The notes: generated by a model from the letters alone, not told the origin. Shown: positions 7,898-17,648, numbered from the stretch's first letter. The stretch: 64,000 nt of DNA from Xanthomarina arctica (GCF_014638915.1 NZ_BMFQ01000004.1:248001-312000), one strand, 5' to 3'. Numbers and translations: made by a program.

Positions 7898-10087
7898 TTA
7901 ATTTTGTGTGGTTATAACTTCTATGTCTGTTGCTTTTATATCTGTACCTAATCTCTGTAAATAAGCAATCATTGCTACAATTTCTCGATTACGCATTTCA
8001 ATAAAATCAGCACCACCAGCTTGTTTGTCTACTTCATAAGTTTCAGCAAAATCTGGATCTGCATAAAGGTTTTTCTCTATTTGAGTTCCTTGTTCCAACA
8101 TGTGCTGTTGGGCATTTTCTATTTCTTCATCTGTATATGGAACACCTAAGGTTACCATAGCTCTCATTTTGGTTTCAGTAATCGATTTATCTAATTCATT
8201 TCTAACTAACCATTGGTATGATGGCATGATAGAACCTGAAGACGTACTTTGTGGGTCGTACATGTGGTTTAAATGCCAGTTGTCTGAATATTTTCCACCT
8301 ATACGATGTAAATCTGGTCCTGTACGTTTGGATCCCCAAAGAAATGGATGATCGTAAACATATTCTCCAGCTTTGGAGTATTCTCCATAACGTTCTACTT
8401 CGCTTCTAAACGGACGAATCATTTGAGAGTGACAACCAACACATCCTTCACGTATATAAATATCTCTTCCTTCTAATTCTAAAGGCGTATATGGTTTAAC
8501 ACTTGATATGGTTGGAATATTTGATTTTATCATAATAGTTGGAACAATTTGTACAACTCCACCTATTAAAATTGCTATTGTAGCATATATAGTAAGTTTA
8601 ATTGGCTTACGCTCAATCCAAGTATGCCATCCTTCGCCAGCAACACGTTTTTTAGAAACATGTTCTAAAGCTGGAGCTTCTGCTAATTCGTCAGTTACCG
8701 CATTACCATTTCTAATGGTAGCAATGACGTTGTAAACTAGAATTAACATCCCTGTTAAGAATAAAGTACCACCAATGGCACGCATCCAGTACATTGGCAT
8801 AATTTCAGTAACAGTTTCTAAAAAGTTACCATAAACTAAAGTTCCATCAGGATTAAATTGTTTCCACATACTAGCTTGAGTAAACCCAGCTACATATAAA
8901 GGTAATGCATACATGATGATTCCTAAGGTACCAATCCAGAAATGGACATTAGCTAATGCAATCGAATATAGTTTTGTTTTAAATAGTTTTGGTACTAAGT
9001 AATAAATCATACCAAAGGTTAAAAATCCGTTCCAAGCTAAAGCTCCAACGTGAACGTGCGCAATAATCCAGTCGGTGTAATGACCAATAGCATTCACGTT
9101 TTTAAGGGATAATAAAGGCCCTTCAAACGTTGCCATACCATATCCGGTAATAGCTACAACCATAAATTTTAAAACAGGATCTGTACGAACTTTATCCCAA
9201 GCACCACGAAGGGTTAACAAGCCGTTTATCATTCCACCCCAAGAAGGCATTAATAACATAATAGAAAATGCAACTCCTAAATTTTGAGCCCACTCTGGTA
9301 AAGCTGTATATAATAAATGGTGAGGTCCTGCCCAAATGTAAATAAAGATTAATGACCAGAAGTGAATGATAGAAAGTCTATAAGAATAAACAGGTCTGTT
9401 AGCCGCTTTAGGCACAAAATAATACATTAACCCTAAGAAAGGAGTTGTTAAGAAAAAGGCAACCGCATTGTGTCCATACCACCATTGCACTAAGGCGTCT
9501 TGAACACCTGCGTAAACAGAATAACTTTTAAAAGCACTTACAGGAAGTTCTAAACTATTAAAAATATGAAGTACCGCTACTGTAACAAATGTTGCTAAGT
9601 AAAACCATAGTGCCACGTATAAATGACGCTGTCTTCTTTTAATCATGGTTCCAATTAAATTGGCACCGAACACAACCCAAATAACAGCTATTGCAATATC
9701 GAATGGCCATTCTAATTCGGCATATTCTTTAGAAGAGGTATATCCTAAAGGAAGTGTAATAGCAGCTCCCACAATAATTAATTGCCAACCCCAAAAGTTG
9801 ATTTTACTTAAAACATCACTAAACATTCTAGCTTTAAGTAATCGTTGAGTCGAATAGTAAACACCGGCAAATATAGCATTTCCTACAAAGGCAAAAATAA
9901 CAGCATTGGTATGTAAAGGTCTTAAACGACCAAAACTTAACCATGAAATGCCACTTGTCATATTTGGGAATATAAACATAAATGCTAGTAATAAACCTAC
10001 CAACATTCCCACGACTCCCCAAAGGATTGTAGCGTAAAGGAAATTTTTTACGATTTTATTATCGTAATAGAATTGTTGTACTTCCAT
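7898..10087 (-). CDS. ccoNO: Fused CcoN-CcoO, catalytic core of cbb3 oxidase
   Basis: A 729-residue natural fusion. The N-terminal ~470 residues are the 12-helix heme-copper subunit. The visible ligands are H59 (low-spin heme b), H206 and H256-H257 (CuB), and H344/H346 (heme b3 and b) in 'AHVHVGALAW'. The C-terminal ~250 residues are CcoO, anchored by a TM at about 500-520 and carrying one heme c motif, C549-V-G-C-H553 followed by SQMIRPF. The fusion is characteristic of Bacteroidetes. The enzyme reduces O2 to water with high affinity at low oxygen and pumps protons. It starts 5 bp after ccoS. Confidence 0.96.
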   Translation of the reverse strand: MEVQQFYYDNKIVKNFLYATILWGVVGMLVGLLLAFMFIFPNMTSGISWLSFGRLRPLHTNAVIFAFVGNAIFAGVYYSTQRLLKARMFSDVLSKINFWGWQLIIVGAAITLPLGYTSSKEYAELEWPFDIAIAVIWVVFGANLIGTMIKRRQRHLYVALWFYLATFVTVAVLHIFNSLELPVSAFKSYSVYAGVQDALVQWWYGHNAVAFFLTTPFLGLMYYFVPKAANRPVYSYRLSIIHFWSLIFIYIWAGPHHLLYTALPEWAQNLGVAFSIMLLMPSWGGMINGLLTLRGAWDKVRTDPVLKFMVVAITGYGMATFEGPLLSLKNVNAIGHYTDWIIAHVHVGALAWNGFLTFGMIYYLVPKLFKTKLYSIALANVHFWIGTLGIIMYALPLYVAGFTQASMWKQFNPDGTLVYGNFLETVTEIMPMYWMRAIGGTLFLTGMLILVYNVIATIRNGNAVTDELAEAPALEHVSKKRVAGEGWHTWIERKPIKLTIYATIAILIGGVVQIVPTIMIKSNIPTISSVKPYTPLELEGRDIYIREGCVGCHSQMIRPFRSEVERYGEYSKAGEYVYDHPFLWGSKRTGPDLHRIGGKYSDNWHLNHMYDPQSTSSGSIMPSYQWLVRNELDKSITETKMRAMVTLGVPYTDEEIENAQQHMLEQGTQIEKNLYADPDFAETYEVDKQAGGADFIEMRNREIVAMIAYLQRLGTDIKATDIEVITTQN

Positions 10088-10092
10088 AATAG

Positions 10093-10284
10093 TTAATTAG
10101 TCTTTTTTGGTTCTTTATTTATTGATTGTTTTGGTTCTTTTACTAGTTCATCTTCAAACAACATTCTTACAGATGGTGTGTAACTATCATCAAACTGTCC
10201 ACTTTTCACTGCTAATATGAAAGCAATGAAAAAGAATACAGCAACTATAATACTGATACTTAATAAGATGTAAATAACACTCAT
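10093..10284 (-). CDS. ccoS: CcoS, cbb3 oxidase assembly protein
   Basis: A 63-residue protein with one N-terminal transmembrane segment (about 4-26) followed by the CcoS signature 'FDDSYTPSVRMLFED'. CcoS is required for heme/copper cofactor insertion into CcoN. It is the first gene of the ccoS-NO-Q-P-G-H operon and has its own promoter and Fnr-like operator (10305-10350), separate from ccoI upstream. Start ATG at 10284. Confidence 0.92.
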   Translation of the reverse strand: MSVIYILLSISIIVAVFFFIAFILAVKSGQFDDSYTPSVRMLFEDELVKEPKQSINKEPKKTN

Positions 10285-10304
10285 ACCTAATTGAAGTTAG
10301 GGTT

Positions 10305-10350
10305 CAAAAATACATTTGAGCCTGCTTAAAAAACATGATAATTGTCATGT
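10305..10350 (-). promoter_or_regulatory. ccoS operon promoter with Crp/Fnr-type operator
   Basis: On the minus strand a perfect Bacteroidetes -7 box, TATTTTTG (10305-10312), lies 20 bp downstream of the near-perfect palindrome ACATGATAATTGTCATGT (10333-10350). If transcription starts about 7 bases after the box, the palindrome is centred near -41, the position of a class II activator such as FNR. The same palindrome with the same spacing precedes ccoI. Confidence 0.8.
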
Positions 10351-10365
10351 TCAATTAATTTGTAA

Positions 10366-12741
10366 TCATTCTAACTTTCGTCCTATAACATTTGTTGCAA
10401 TGGTTGTAAATATCACTATACTTATAGAACTTAAAGGCATTAAAATGGCAGCAATTACAGGAGCTAATTGTCCAGTAACGGCAAAATAAAGGCCAATGAC
10501 ATTATAACAAAATGATAAAACAAAACTCCATTTAATTATTTTTATGGCACTTTTGGAAGCCTTAATATACATAAATAATTGATTAAATTTTGAAGCATCT
10601 AAAATAGCATCACAAGCGGGAGAGAATACATTCACGTTTTCAGAAATAGAAATACCAACATTACTTTGTGCTAATGCTCCAGCATCGTTAAGTCCATCAC
10701 CAATCATAAGTACTTTGGCTCCTTCTGTTTGATGATATTTTATATAATCTAATTTATCATCTGGTTTTTGATTAAATATCATCTTTGTTTTTGAAGGTAA
10801 TAATTTTTTTAAATTTTCTAGTTCTCCTTCATTATCTCCCGATAAAATTACTAAATCGTAATTTTTTTTCAATTTATTAAAAAGTTTGGACAATCCTGTT
10901 CTGTAATTATTGTAAAAAGTATATTTTCCTTTATAAATATTATTTGTGCTAATGTGAACAGAGGTGTTTAAAACAGTTGAGTCAGCAATGCTTCCAACAA
11001 AACTGGCAGAACCAATTTTAATGTTATTGTTATTATGTGAGGCTTCAATGCCTTTACCTACATGCTCTTCAAAATGATCTAAGGTAATAATGTTATGTTC
11101 CTCTAAAATATCATACAAAGATCTACTTAATGGATGATTTGAGCCACGAAGCGTATTTTTTAAAAGCATTTCTTCTGAGGCACTTAATATGTCTCCATCA
11201 TAAGTAGCTGTGCTTTTTTTATTAGTGGTAATAGTTCCGGTTTTATCGAAAATAATGGTGTTTACTTCGGCTAATTGTTCAATAACGGAAGCATTTTTCA
11301 CATAAAATTTCAGCTTCCCAAAAATGCGGAGCAGGTTTCCAAAGGTAAAAGGAGCAGAGAGGGCAATGGCACAAGGACAAGCAATAATTAAAACAGCTGT
11401 AAAAACGTTAATGGCTTTAGACGCATCAACAAACAACCAATATGTTGTGGAAATAAAAGCAATACTTAAAACAGCAATGGTAAATTTCTTACTAATTTTA
11501 TTGGTTAAGGTTGTAAAACCATCTTCTTTGTTTTTACTAAACACATCGTTGCTCCAAAGTTGCGTTAAATAACTTTGCTCTACAGATTTTAAAACCTCCA
11601 TCTCGATAACTCCCGATGTTTGCTTCCCTCCAGCAAATAGTTTATCGCCAGATTGCTTGGAAACCGTTTCAGATTCTCCAGTAACAAAACTGTAATCAAT
11701 AGATGCATTTCCGTTAATTAAAATGCCATCTACAGGAATTAATTCTTCATTTCTAATAAGTAACCTGTCTCCTTTTTCAATGTCGTAAACTTGAATGGGT
11801 GTTTCCTTTCCATCGGAAGTTATTTTAGTAACTGCAATTGGGAAATACGATTTGTAATCACGTTCAAAAGATAAAAAGGCATAGGTTTTCTGCTGAAAAA
11901 ATCTTCCTAATAATAAGAAGAATATTAAGCCGGTTAAGCTGTCGAAAAATCCTGAACCATAATCGAAGATAATTTCAACGGTACTTCTAATAAATAAAAC
12001 AGCTGCCCCAAGCGCAATTGGCACATCAATGTTTAAAATCCTTGAGCGAAGTCCTTTATAGGCTGAAATAAAATAGTCTTGAGCCGAATAAAAAATTACT
12101 GGAAGTGAAAATGCAAACATGAGCCAGCGAAACAAGTGCTTGTATTGTTCTAACCAGAATTCGCCAACTTCGAAATATTCTGGGAACGATAAAAACATGA
12201 CGTTTCCAAAAGCAAAACCGGCAATCCCTAATTTATAAATTAATGACCTGTTTATGTTGTCTTTTCCTGTTTTAAAGTCTTCTAAACTAATGTAAGGTTC
12301 ATAACCAATGGAGCTAACCAATAAAACCACATCTTTTAAGGAGCATTTAGTTGAATTGAAAGTAATGCGTACGTTTTTCTTTCCAAAATTAACTTGGGAA
12401 GCGGAAATACCAGGATTTAATTTGTTGAGGTTTTCTAAAATCCAAATACAGGAACTACAGTGAATGTGTGGAATGTATAAAGTAACAATTTGAGTATGGT
12501 CGTCATTAAATTCTAACAGCTTATCAATAATATTCTGCTGGTCTAAAAAATCGTATTTCCCTTGAATTTCTTTAGGAATAGCTCCTGGAGAGTTTTGTAA
12601 ATCGTAATAACATGTTAAATCGTTTTCAGAAAAAATCTCGTACACGGTTTTACAACCATTACAACAGAAAGGTTTCTCTTGAAAAATAATAGCATGACTT
12701 TCACATGAATCTCCACAGTGGAAACACGACTTTTGCTCCAT
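10366..12741 (-). CDS. ccoI: CcoI-type copper P1B-ATPase
   Basis: A 791-residue heavy-metal P-type ATPase. The N-terminus has a Cys-rich zinc-ribbon-like stretch (CFHCGDSC and CCNGCK) and an HMA domain with HCSSC. The core has the membrane CPC motif in 'ACPCAIALSAP', the phosphorylation motif DKTGTIT and the hinge 'GDGLNDAGAL'. CcoI/CtpA exports Cu+ across the inner membrane for insertion into cbb3 oxidase. The gene lies upstream of ccoS with an 81-bp gap holding a second promoter, so it can be transcribed alone. It is divergent from the fnr-like gene and shares a 106-bp control region with it. Confidence 0.93.
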   Translation of the reverse strand: MEQKSCFHCGDSCESHAIIFQEKPFCCNGCKTVYEIFSENDLTCYYDLQNSPGAIPKEIQGKYDFLDQQNIIDKLLEFNDDHTQIVTLYIPHIHCSSCIWILENLNKLNPGISASQVNFGKKNVRITFNSTKCSLKDVVLLVSSIGYEPYISLEDFKTGKDNINRSLIYKLGIAGFAFGNVMFLSFPEYFEVGEFWLEQYKHLFRWLMFAFSLPVIFYSAQDYFISAYKGLRSRILNIDVPIALGAAVLFIRSTVEIIFDYGSGFFDSLTGLIFFLLLGRFFQQKTYAFLSFERDYKSYFPIAVTKITSDGKETPIQVYDIEKGDRLLIRNEELIPVDGILINGNASIDYSFVTGESETVSKQSGDKLFAGGKQTSGVIEMEVLKSVEQSYLTQLWSNDVFSKNKEDGFTTLTNKISKKFTIAVLSIAFISTTYWLFVDASKAINVFTAVLIIACPCAIALSAPFTFGNLLRIFGKLKFYVKNASVIEQLAEVNTIIFDKTGTITTNKKSTATYDGDILSASEEMLLKNTLRGSNHPLSRSLYDILEEHNIITLDHFEEHVGKGIEASHNNNNIKIGSASFVGSIADSTVLNTSVHISTNNIYKGKYTFYNNYRTGLSKLFNKLKKNYDLVILSGDNEGELENLKKLLPSKTKMIFNQKPDDKLDYIKYHQTEGAKVLMIGDGLNDAGALAQSNVGISISENVNVFSPACDAILDASKFNQLFMYIKASKSAIKIIKWSFVLSFCYNVIGLYFAVTGQLAPVIAAILMPLSSISIVIFTTIATNVIGRKLE

Positions 12742-12767
12742 AAATAATTTGCTCTTTTTACCCGTTA

Positions 12768-12813
12768 CAAAGGTTAAAAGATACTAAGAATATAGACATG
12801 ATAATTGTCATGT
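12768..12813 (-). promoter_or_regulatory. ccoI promoter with Crp/Fnr-type operator shared with the regulator gene
   Basis: The palindrome ACATGATAATTGTCATGT (12796-12813) is identical to the one before ccoS. On the minus strand it is again 20 bp upstream of a -7-like box, AACCTTTG (12768-12775, 7 of 8 matches). On the plus strand it lies 34 bp before the regulator's ATG and close to a TAATTTTA box (12820-12827), so the protein could activate ccoI and repress or modulate its own gene. Confidence 0.75.
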
Positions 12814-12847
12814 TTTCATTAATTTTACAAAACTTAATATAATTGGT

Positions 12848-13525
12848 ATGAGTAAGTGCGAACAGTGTATTGTTAGGGAATTTAGTTCTTTAAAGTCTTT
12901 GTCTAAGGAGGAATTGTTAGGCATTTCAGGGTGTAAAACTTCTAAATTTATTAAGAAGGGAGAAGTTATCTTCGAAGAAGGCGAAACCCTAAATGGCGTT
13001 TATTGTGTAAAAGACGGTATCTGCAAACTTACCAAATTAAGTGCCAATGGAAAAGACCAAATTGTAAAATTGGTTGTTAAAGGTGATTTACTTGGGCAAC
13101 GCTCTTTAATTAGTGATGAGGCAGTAAATTTAAGCGCTGTTGCCTTAAACAATATGGAAGTTTGTTTTATTCCAAAAGTTGAAATTTTTGGAAACTTAAA
13201 AAACAATTCTAATTTCTCGATGGACATGTTAAAACAAATGGCTCTGGATTTAAAAGAGTCGGACAACGTGATTGTTAACATGGCTCAAAAATCTGTAAAA
13301 CAACGTTTAGCAGAAGCACTTCTTTATATCCATCATAGTTTTGGAGTTGATAAAGAGGGTGTTTTAAATGTCGTTCTTTCAAGAGAAGATTATGCAAGTG
13401 TGGTTGGTACAGCTACAGAGTCTGCCATTAGAGTTTTATCTCAATTTAAGAAAGATGGTTTAATTTCTACTTCTGGAAAACAAATTAAAATTGAAGATAT
13501 GGAAGGTTTAAAACGTGTTGAATAA
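12848..13525 (+). CDS. Crp/Fnr-family regulator of the cbb3 oxidase genes
   Basis: A 225-residue protein with an N-terminal cyclic-nucleotide-binding-type beta-roll (about 25-140) and a C-terminal winged helix ('SREDYASVVGTATESAIRVL' is the recognition region). Cysteines C4, C7, C29, C53 and C59 near the N-terminus resemble the cluster ligands of oxygen-sensing FNR, so an Fe-S oxygen switch is plausible but not proven. It is divergent from ccoI, and both cco promoters carry the same palindrome, so it most likely activates the oxidase genes under low oxygen. It converges with the YdeI gene, the stops being 1 bp apart. Confidence 0.85.
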   Translation: MSKCEQCIVREFSSLKSLSKEELLGISGCKTSKFIKKGEVIFEEGETLNGVYCVKDGICKLTKLSANGKDQIVKLVVKGDLLGQRSLISDEAVNLSAVALNNMEVCFIPKVEIFGNLKNNSNFSMDMLKQMALDLKESDNVIVNMAQKSVKQRLAEALLYIHHSFGVDKEGVLNVVLSREDYASVVGTATESAIRVLSQFKKDGLISTSGKQIKIEDMEGLKRVE

Positions 13526-13526
13526 G

Positions 13527-14099
13527 TTATCTAGCACCTTTACTTTTAATATTTGCTTCACATAATTTAATAATTTCTATAATGCGCTTTTGTCTGGTAG
13601 TTTCTCTTTTTGCTTGATTTAACCAATATAAATAGTTTTTTCTATAAGAAGGAGCAAAGTTAGAGTAGTTTGAAAAGGCTTCTTGATTATTGTTGAATTC
13701 AAGTTGTAAATCTTCTGGAATAATTCCTTTCTCAACCTCATCTAAAGCTTCCCAAGATCCATTTTGTTTGGCTGTTTTTATAGAATTTAAACCACTTTTA
13801 TGCATTAATTTAGCTTTTTCAAGATCCAGAATGTGTTTTTTATTTAAAGCACTCCACACACTTTTTGGATTTCTAGGCGTGAAATATTGTCGCCTTTTTC
13901 CATTCCCTAAACTTTTAACTGTAGAATCTATCCAACCATAACAAAGGGCTACCCTTACGGCTTCCTCCCAACGCATACTTTCGTTTTCATGTTCTACTTT
14001 ATAAAAAATAAGATGAATGCCATCAAAGACATCATGGTTTATATGTAACCAATCTCGCCATTCTTTATCCGATTTAAAGTAAAACTCAGGAAGGGACAT
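13527..14099 (-). CDS. YdeI/OmpD-associated family protein
   Basis: A 190-residue soluble protein. The family pattern is visible: 'EWRDWL' with a helix-rich start, 'RWEEAVRVALCYGWIDS' in the middle, 'RRQYFTPRNPKSVWSALN', and the C-terminal 'FAPSYRKNYLYWLNQAKRET'. These proteins are annotated as YdeI/OmpD-associated or bacteriocin-protection proteins; the biochemical function is not established. It is followed on the same strand by a gap of only 5 bp from the M1 peptidase gene upstream, so co-transcription with it is likely. No signal peptide. Confidence 0.8.
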   Translation of the reverse strand: MSLPEFYFKSDKEWRDWLHINHDVFDGIHLIFYKVEHENESMRWEEAVRVALCYGWIDSTVKSLGNGKRRQYFTPRNPKSVWSALNKKHILDLEKAKLMHKSGLNSIKTAKQNGSWEALDEVEKGIIPEDLQLEFNNNQEAFSNYSNFAPSYRKNYLYWLNQAKRETTRQKRIIEIIKLCEANIKSKGAR

Positions 14100-14104
14100 G
14101 GTAA

Positions 14105-15745
14105 TTATGGGTTTATAACTTCAACATAAAAATCTGGGTCTACTTCTAATGTAGTTCCTTCAATTTCTATTGTTTTCCATTCTGCATTTGGATAAATCCA
14201 TTGTTCTTTTTCGTCTATGGTTACTTGAACTGGCATATCGAAGTTTTTAACAATATTGGTCCATCTGTATTTTAATTGATTGTTTTCAATAGTATACTCA
14301 AGAGTTGGAATTTTAATATCTCTTAAATACTGGTTAAAAAATGCTGTTAAATCAATACCACTTTGTTCACTTAAATAATTTTCAATTTGTTGGGTAGTAA
14401 CGGTTTGATGATAAAAAGTTTTATTTAAACCGCGTAACATTTCACGCCATTTTTCATCGTTATCAATAAGTTGTCTTAACGTATGCAACATATTGGCACC
14501 TTTATAGTACATGTCTCCAGAACCTTCTTTATTTACATTGTAAGGGCCAATAATAGGGCTGTCGTTTGTAATGTTTTTTCTTATTCCAATAACGTATTCT
14601 GAAGAGGCTTCTTTTCCATAGTAATAATCTACAAATAGGTTTTCTGAATATGAAGTGAAACTTTCATGAATCCACATATCTGCAATATCTTTATAGGTAA
14701 TATTATTTGCAAACCATTCGTGTCCAGATTCATGTATGATAATGAAATCGAATTTTAATCCCCAACCACTTCCTGAAACATCATTACCTAAGTATCCATT
14801 TTTGTATTGATTTCCATAAGTTACAGAACTTTGGTGTTCCATTCCTAAATAAGGAACTTCAACTAATTTATAACCATCTTCGTAAAATGGATAAGGTCCA
14901 AACCAATGCTCAAAAGCTTTCATCATTCTTGGAGCATCTTTAAAGTGATTTCTTGCTCGAACTAAATTATATGGTAATACATAATAATCCATATCCAAAG
15001 GTCCATTTTCGCCTTGGTACACTTCAGAAAAATGCTCGTATTCTCCAATATTTACATTAACACCATAATTATTTATTGGGTTGCTTACAAACCAATTGGA
15101 AGTCACTGTATTGTCATTATGTTTTTCGATACTTCTCAACTTTCCATTGGAAATATTTGTTAGGTTTTTAGGAACATTTACGCTAATTAACATGCTGTCA
15201 ACCTCGTCGTACATATGGTCTTTGTTTGGCCACCAAACACTGGCTCCCAAACCTTGACAAGAAGTTGCAATAAATGGGAAACCATTTTTATCTTCAGACC
15301 AAGTAAAACCACCATCCCAAGGAGCCTTAACAGCTTCTTTAGGGATTCCTTCGTAATACACATCAAGAGAATGGATACTTCCTTTTTGTTGCTCTTCAAC
15401 TATAGTAATAAAATGTGCATTTCCATCATGTCTAACATCTAATTCTTCACCATTTTGGACGACTTTAGTGATTATTAAAGGCTCTTGTAAGTCAATTTGC
15501 ATTAAAGAATAGGGCTTCAAGACCTTATATTGAACGGTGTTTTTACCAGAAATAGATTTTGTTTCCGGTAATATTTTTATATCCAAATGATAATAAGTTA
15601 AATCCCACCATTCACGTTCTGGAGTGATACTGCCTCTTAAGGTATCTTGATGGGTGAAATTATTTTTTTCAGTAAGGAGTTCTTGTCCTTTTATGGTGAA
15701 CGAAAATAAGAATATAAAGGCAAAAAGTGGGAAGGCATTTTTCAT
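14105..15745 (-). CDS. Secreted M1-family metallopeptidase (aminopeptidase N-like)
   Basis: A 546-residue protein with a signal peptide (about 1-20, cleaving near FTIKG-QE). It has an N-terminal beta-sandwich, the exopeptidase motif GMEHQ (301-305, usually GxMEN) and the zinc motif H338-E-S-G-H342, with the third ligand E361 exactly 19 residues after H342. This is the short M1 form common in Flavobacteria, lacking the C-terminal alpha domain of PepN. It probably removes N-terminal residues from peptides in the periplasm. No T9SS domain is present. The gene starts downstream of the acyl-CoA dehydrogenase terminator. Confidence 0.9.
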   Translation of the reverse strand: MKNAFPLFAFIFLFSFTIKGQELLTEKNNFTHQDTLRGSITPEREWWDLTYYHLDIKILPETKSISGKNTVQYKVLKPYSLMQIDLQEPLIITKVVQNGEELDVRHDGNAHFITIVEEQQKGSIHSLDVYYEGIPKEAVKAPWDGGFTWSEDKNGFPFIATSCQGLGASVWWPNKDHMYDEVDSMLISVNVPKNLTNISNGKLRSIEKHNDNTVTSNWFVSNPINNYGVNVNIGEYEHFSEVYQGENGPLDMDYYVLPYNLVRARNHFKDAPRMMKAFEHWFGPYPFYEDGYKLVEVPYLGMEHQSSVTYGNQYKNGYLGNDVSGSGWGLKFDFIIIHESGHEWFANNITYKDIADMWIHESFTSYSENLFVDYYYGKEASSEYVIGIRKNITNDSPIIGPYNVNKEGSGDMYYKGANMLHTLRQLIDNDEKWREMLRGLNKTFYHQTVTTQQIENYLSEQSGIDLTAFFNQYLRDIKIPTLEYTIENNQLKYRWTNIVKNFDMPVQVTIDEKEQWIYPNAEWKTIEIEGTTLEVDPDFYVEVINP

Positions 15746-15775
15746 GTAAAAAATTTTCCACTAAATTAAGGAAAT

Positions 15776-15809
15776 AAAAAAAGCCGTTTCTATTAAAAAC
15801 GACTTTTTT
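15776..15809 (-). terminator. Terminator after the acyl-CoA dehydrogenase gene
   Basis: An A7-G / C-T6 flanked stem with the inner arms CGTTT and AAACG (one mismatch), giving a T-rich 3' end on the minus strand. It closes the beta-oxidation operon 20 bp after its last gene. Confidence 0.7.
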
Positions 15810-15830
15810 CCTTCTAACTAAACTTATTTT

Positions 15831-17639
15831 TTAAAAGCAATATTTATTTTCAGCTTTTACTTTTTCTGCGATGGCAATACGTAAATCCACGATATCTGGA
15901 TAATTTGCATATTTTACAAAACGTTTCAGTCCCATAAGTAGCATACGTTGTTCGTCTCCTTCAGCAAAAGAAATAATACTTTCTTTTCCGTTTTTCTCTA
16001 CAATTGAAACAGCGTTATACAAGTATAATTTAGCCATTGCAATTTGCACAGTTTGAGACGCTTCCCCAAAACGTTTCACGTTTTTCTCAGTTCTTAATAA
16101 AGCAGATTCAGCCATATATATTTCAATCAAGATATCTGAAGCTGCAATTAATAATTGTTGATGACTATCTAAATCTGGTCCAAATTTTTGAACAGCAGAT
16201 CCAGCAACCATTAAGAATACTTTCTTAAGTTTTGCAATCATTTCTTTTTCTTCAGCAAATAATTCTGAATAATCCGGTGTATCAAAAGATGGTATTCCCA
16301 TAAGTTCCTCTTGAACTTTTGAAGCAGGACCTAATAAATCTACATGACCTTTCATTGCCTTTTTAACAAGCATTCCAACAGATAACATTCTGTTAATTTC
16401 GTTTGTTCCTTCGTAAATACGAGCAATTCTAGCATCTCTCCAAGCAGCTTCCATTGGCGTCTCTTCAGAGAATCCCATACCACCAAAAATTTGGATTCCT
16501 TCGTCTGCACTGTTTTGGACATCCTCGGATACCGCTACTTTTAAGATAGAACATTCTATAGCGTATTCTTCAACACCTTTAAGCTCTGCTTCATGATGAG
16601 AGAGTCCTGCAGCTTGACGCATGGCAATTCTATCTTCAATATTTTTTGCAGCTCTATAGGTTGCAGCTTCTCCAGCATAAGCACTGGCAGCCATTTCAGC
16701 TAATTTGTACTTAATGGCACCAAAGTCTGCAATTGGTGTATTAAATTGTTTACGTTCATTTGCATATTGTACTGCAATTGATAAAATACGTCTTTGAGAA
16801 TCTAAACAAGCTGCCGCAAGTTTAATACGTCCAACATTAAGAGCATTCATGGCAATTTTAAAACCTTCACCACGTCCAGCAAGCATATTTTCTACAGGAA
16901 CAACTGTGTCGCTGTAAAACACCTGACGAGTTGAAGAGGCGCGAATACCTAATTTGTGTTCTTCTTCACCTAAAGTAATTCCATTTGGATTGGCTTTATC
17001 ATATTCAACAATAAATCCAGTAATGTTTTTATCGTTTTCAATACGTGCAAAAACAATCATTAAATGACAGAAACCTGCGTTTGAAATCCACATTTTCTGA
17101 CCATTAATTTTGTAGCTTTTACCATCTTCAGATAGTGTCGCTGTAGTTTTTCCAGAATTGGCATCACTACCTGCTCCTGGTTCTGTTAAACAATAAGAAC
17201 CAAACCATTCACCAGTAGCTAATTTTGGAACATATTTTTGTTTCTGCTCTTCCGTACCATATAAAGTAATTGGCATCGTTCCAATTCCTGTATGAGCACC
17301 AAATGCCGTACTAAATGAACCTGTTCCGGAAGAGATATAGTCACAAGTTAAAACTGTAGACACAAATCCCATTCCTAATCCACCGTAAGCTTCAGGAACA
17401 GCGACCCCTAAAAACCCAAGTTCCCCAGCTTTACGCATAACCTCTTCTGTAAGCGCGTAATCTTTAGCTTCGAATCTAGGTTTATGTGGAATTATTTCAC
17501 GGTCGTTAAACTCCATGACAGCTTCTTTCATCATTTTTTGCTCTTCTGAAAAATCTTCAGGAGTAAAAACATCTTCACATTTTGTTTCTTTCACTAAGAA
17601 TTGTCCTCCTCTTAGTATGTCTTTTTCTGTTGTTTCCAT
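15831..17639 (-). CDS. Acyl-CoA dehydrogenase (long-chain type)
   Basis: A 602-residue FAD enzyme with the three classic parts: N-terminal helical domain, middle beta domain ('LTEPGAGSDA', 'KMWISNAGF') and C-terminal helical domain ('QIFGGMGFSEETPMEAAWRD'). The putative catalytic Glu is in 'RIYEGTNEINRM'. An extra ~150-residue C-terminal helical extension resembles the very-long-chain type. It oxidises acyl-CoA to trans-2-enoyl-CoA, the first step of beta-oxidation. It is the last gene of an operon with the MarR regulator, HADH/ECH fusion and thiolase. A small four-helix-bundle gene and A/G-rich repeats separate it from the thiolase gene. Confidence 0.93.
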   Translation of the reverse strand: METTEKDILRGGQFLVKETKCEDVFTPEDFSEEQKMMKEAVMEFNDREIIPHKPRFEAKDYALTEEVMRKAGELGFLGVAVPEAYGGLGMGFVSTVLTCDYISSGTGSFSTAFGAHTGIGTMPITLYGTEEQKQKYVPKLATGEWFGSYCLTEPGAGSDANSGKTTATLSEDGKSYKINGQKMWISNAGFCHLMIVFARIENDKNITGFIVEYDKANPNGITLGEEEHKLGIRASSTRQVFYSDTVVPVENMLAGRGEGFKIAMNALNVGRIKLAAACLDSQRRILSIAVQYANERKQFNTPIADFGAIKYKLAEMAASAYAGEAATYRAAKNIEDRIAMRQAAGLSHHEAELKGVEEYAIECSILKVAVSEDVQNSADEGIQIFGGMGFSEETPMEAAWRDARIARIYEGTNEINRMLSVGMLVKKAMKGHVDLLGPASKVQEELMGIPSFDTPDYSELFAEEKEMIAKLKKVFLMVAGSAVQKFGPDLDSHQQLLIAASDILIEIYMAESALLRTEKNVKRFGEASQTVQIAMAKLYLYNAVSIVEKNGKESIISFAEGDEQRMLLMGLKRFVKYANYPDIVDLRIAIAEKVKAENKYCF

Positions 17640-17648
17640 TATTTTTTT

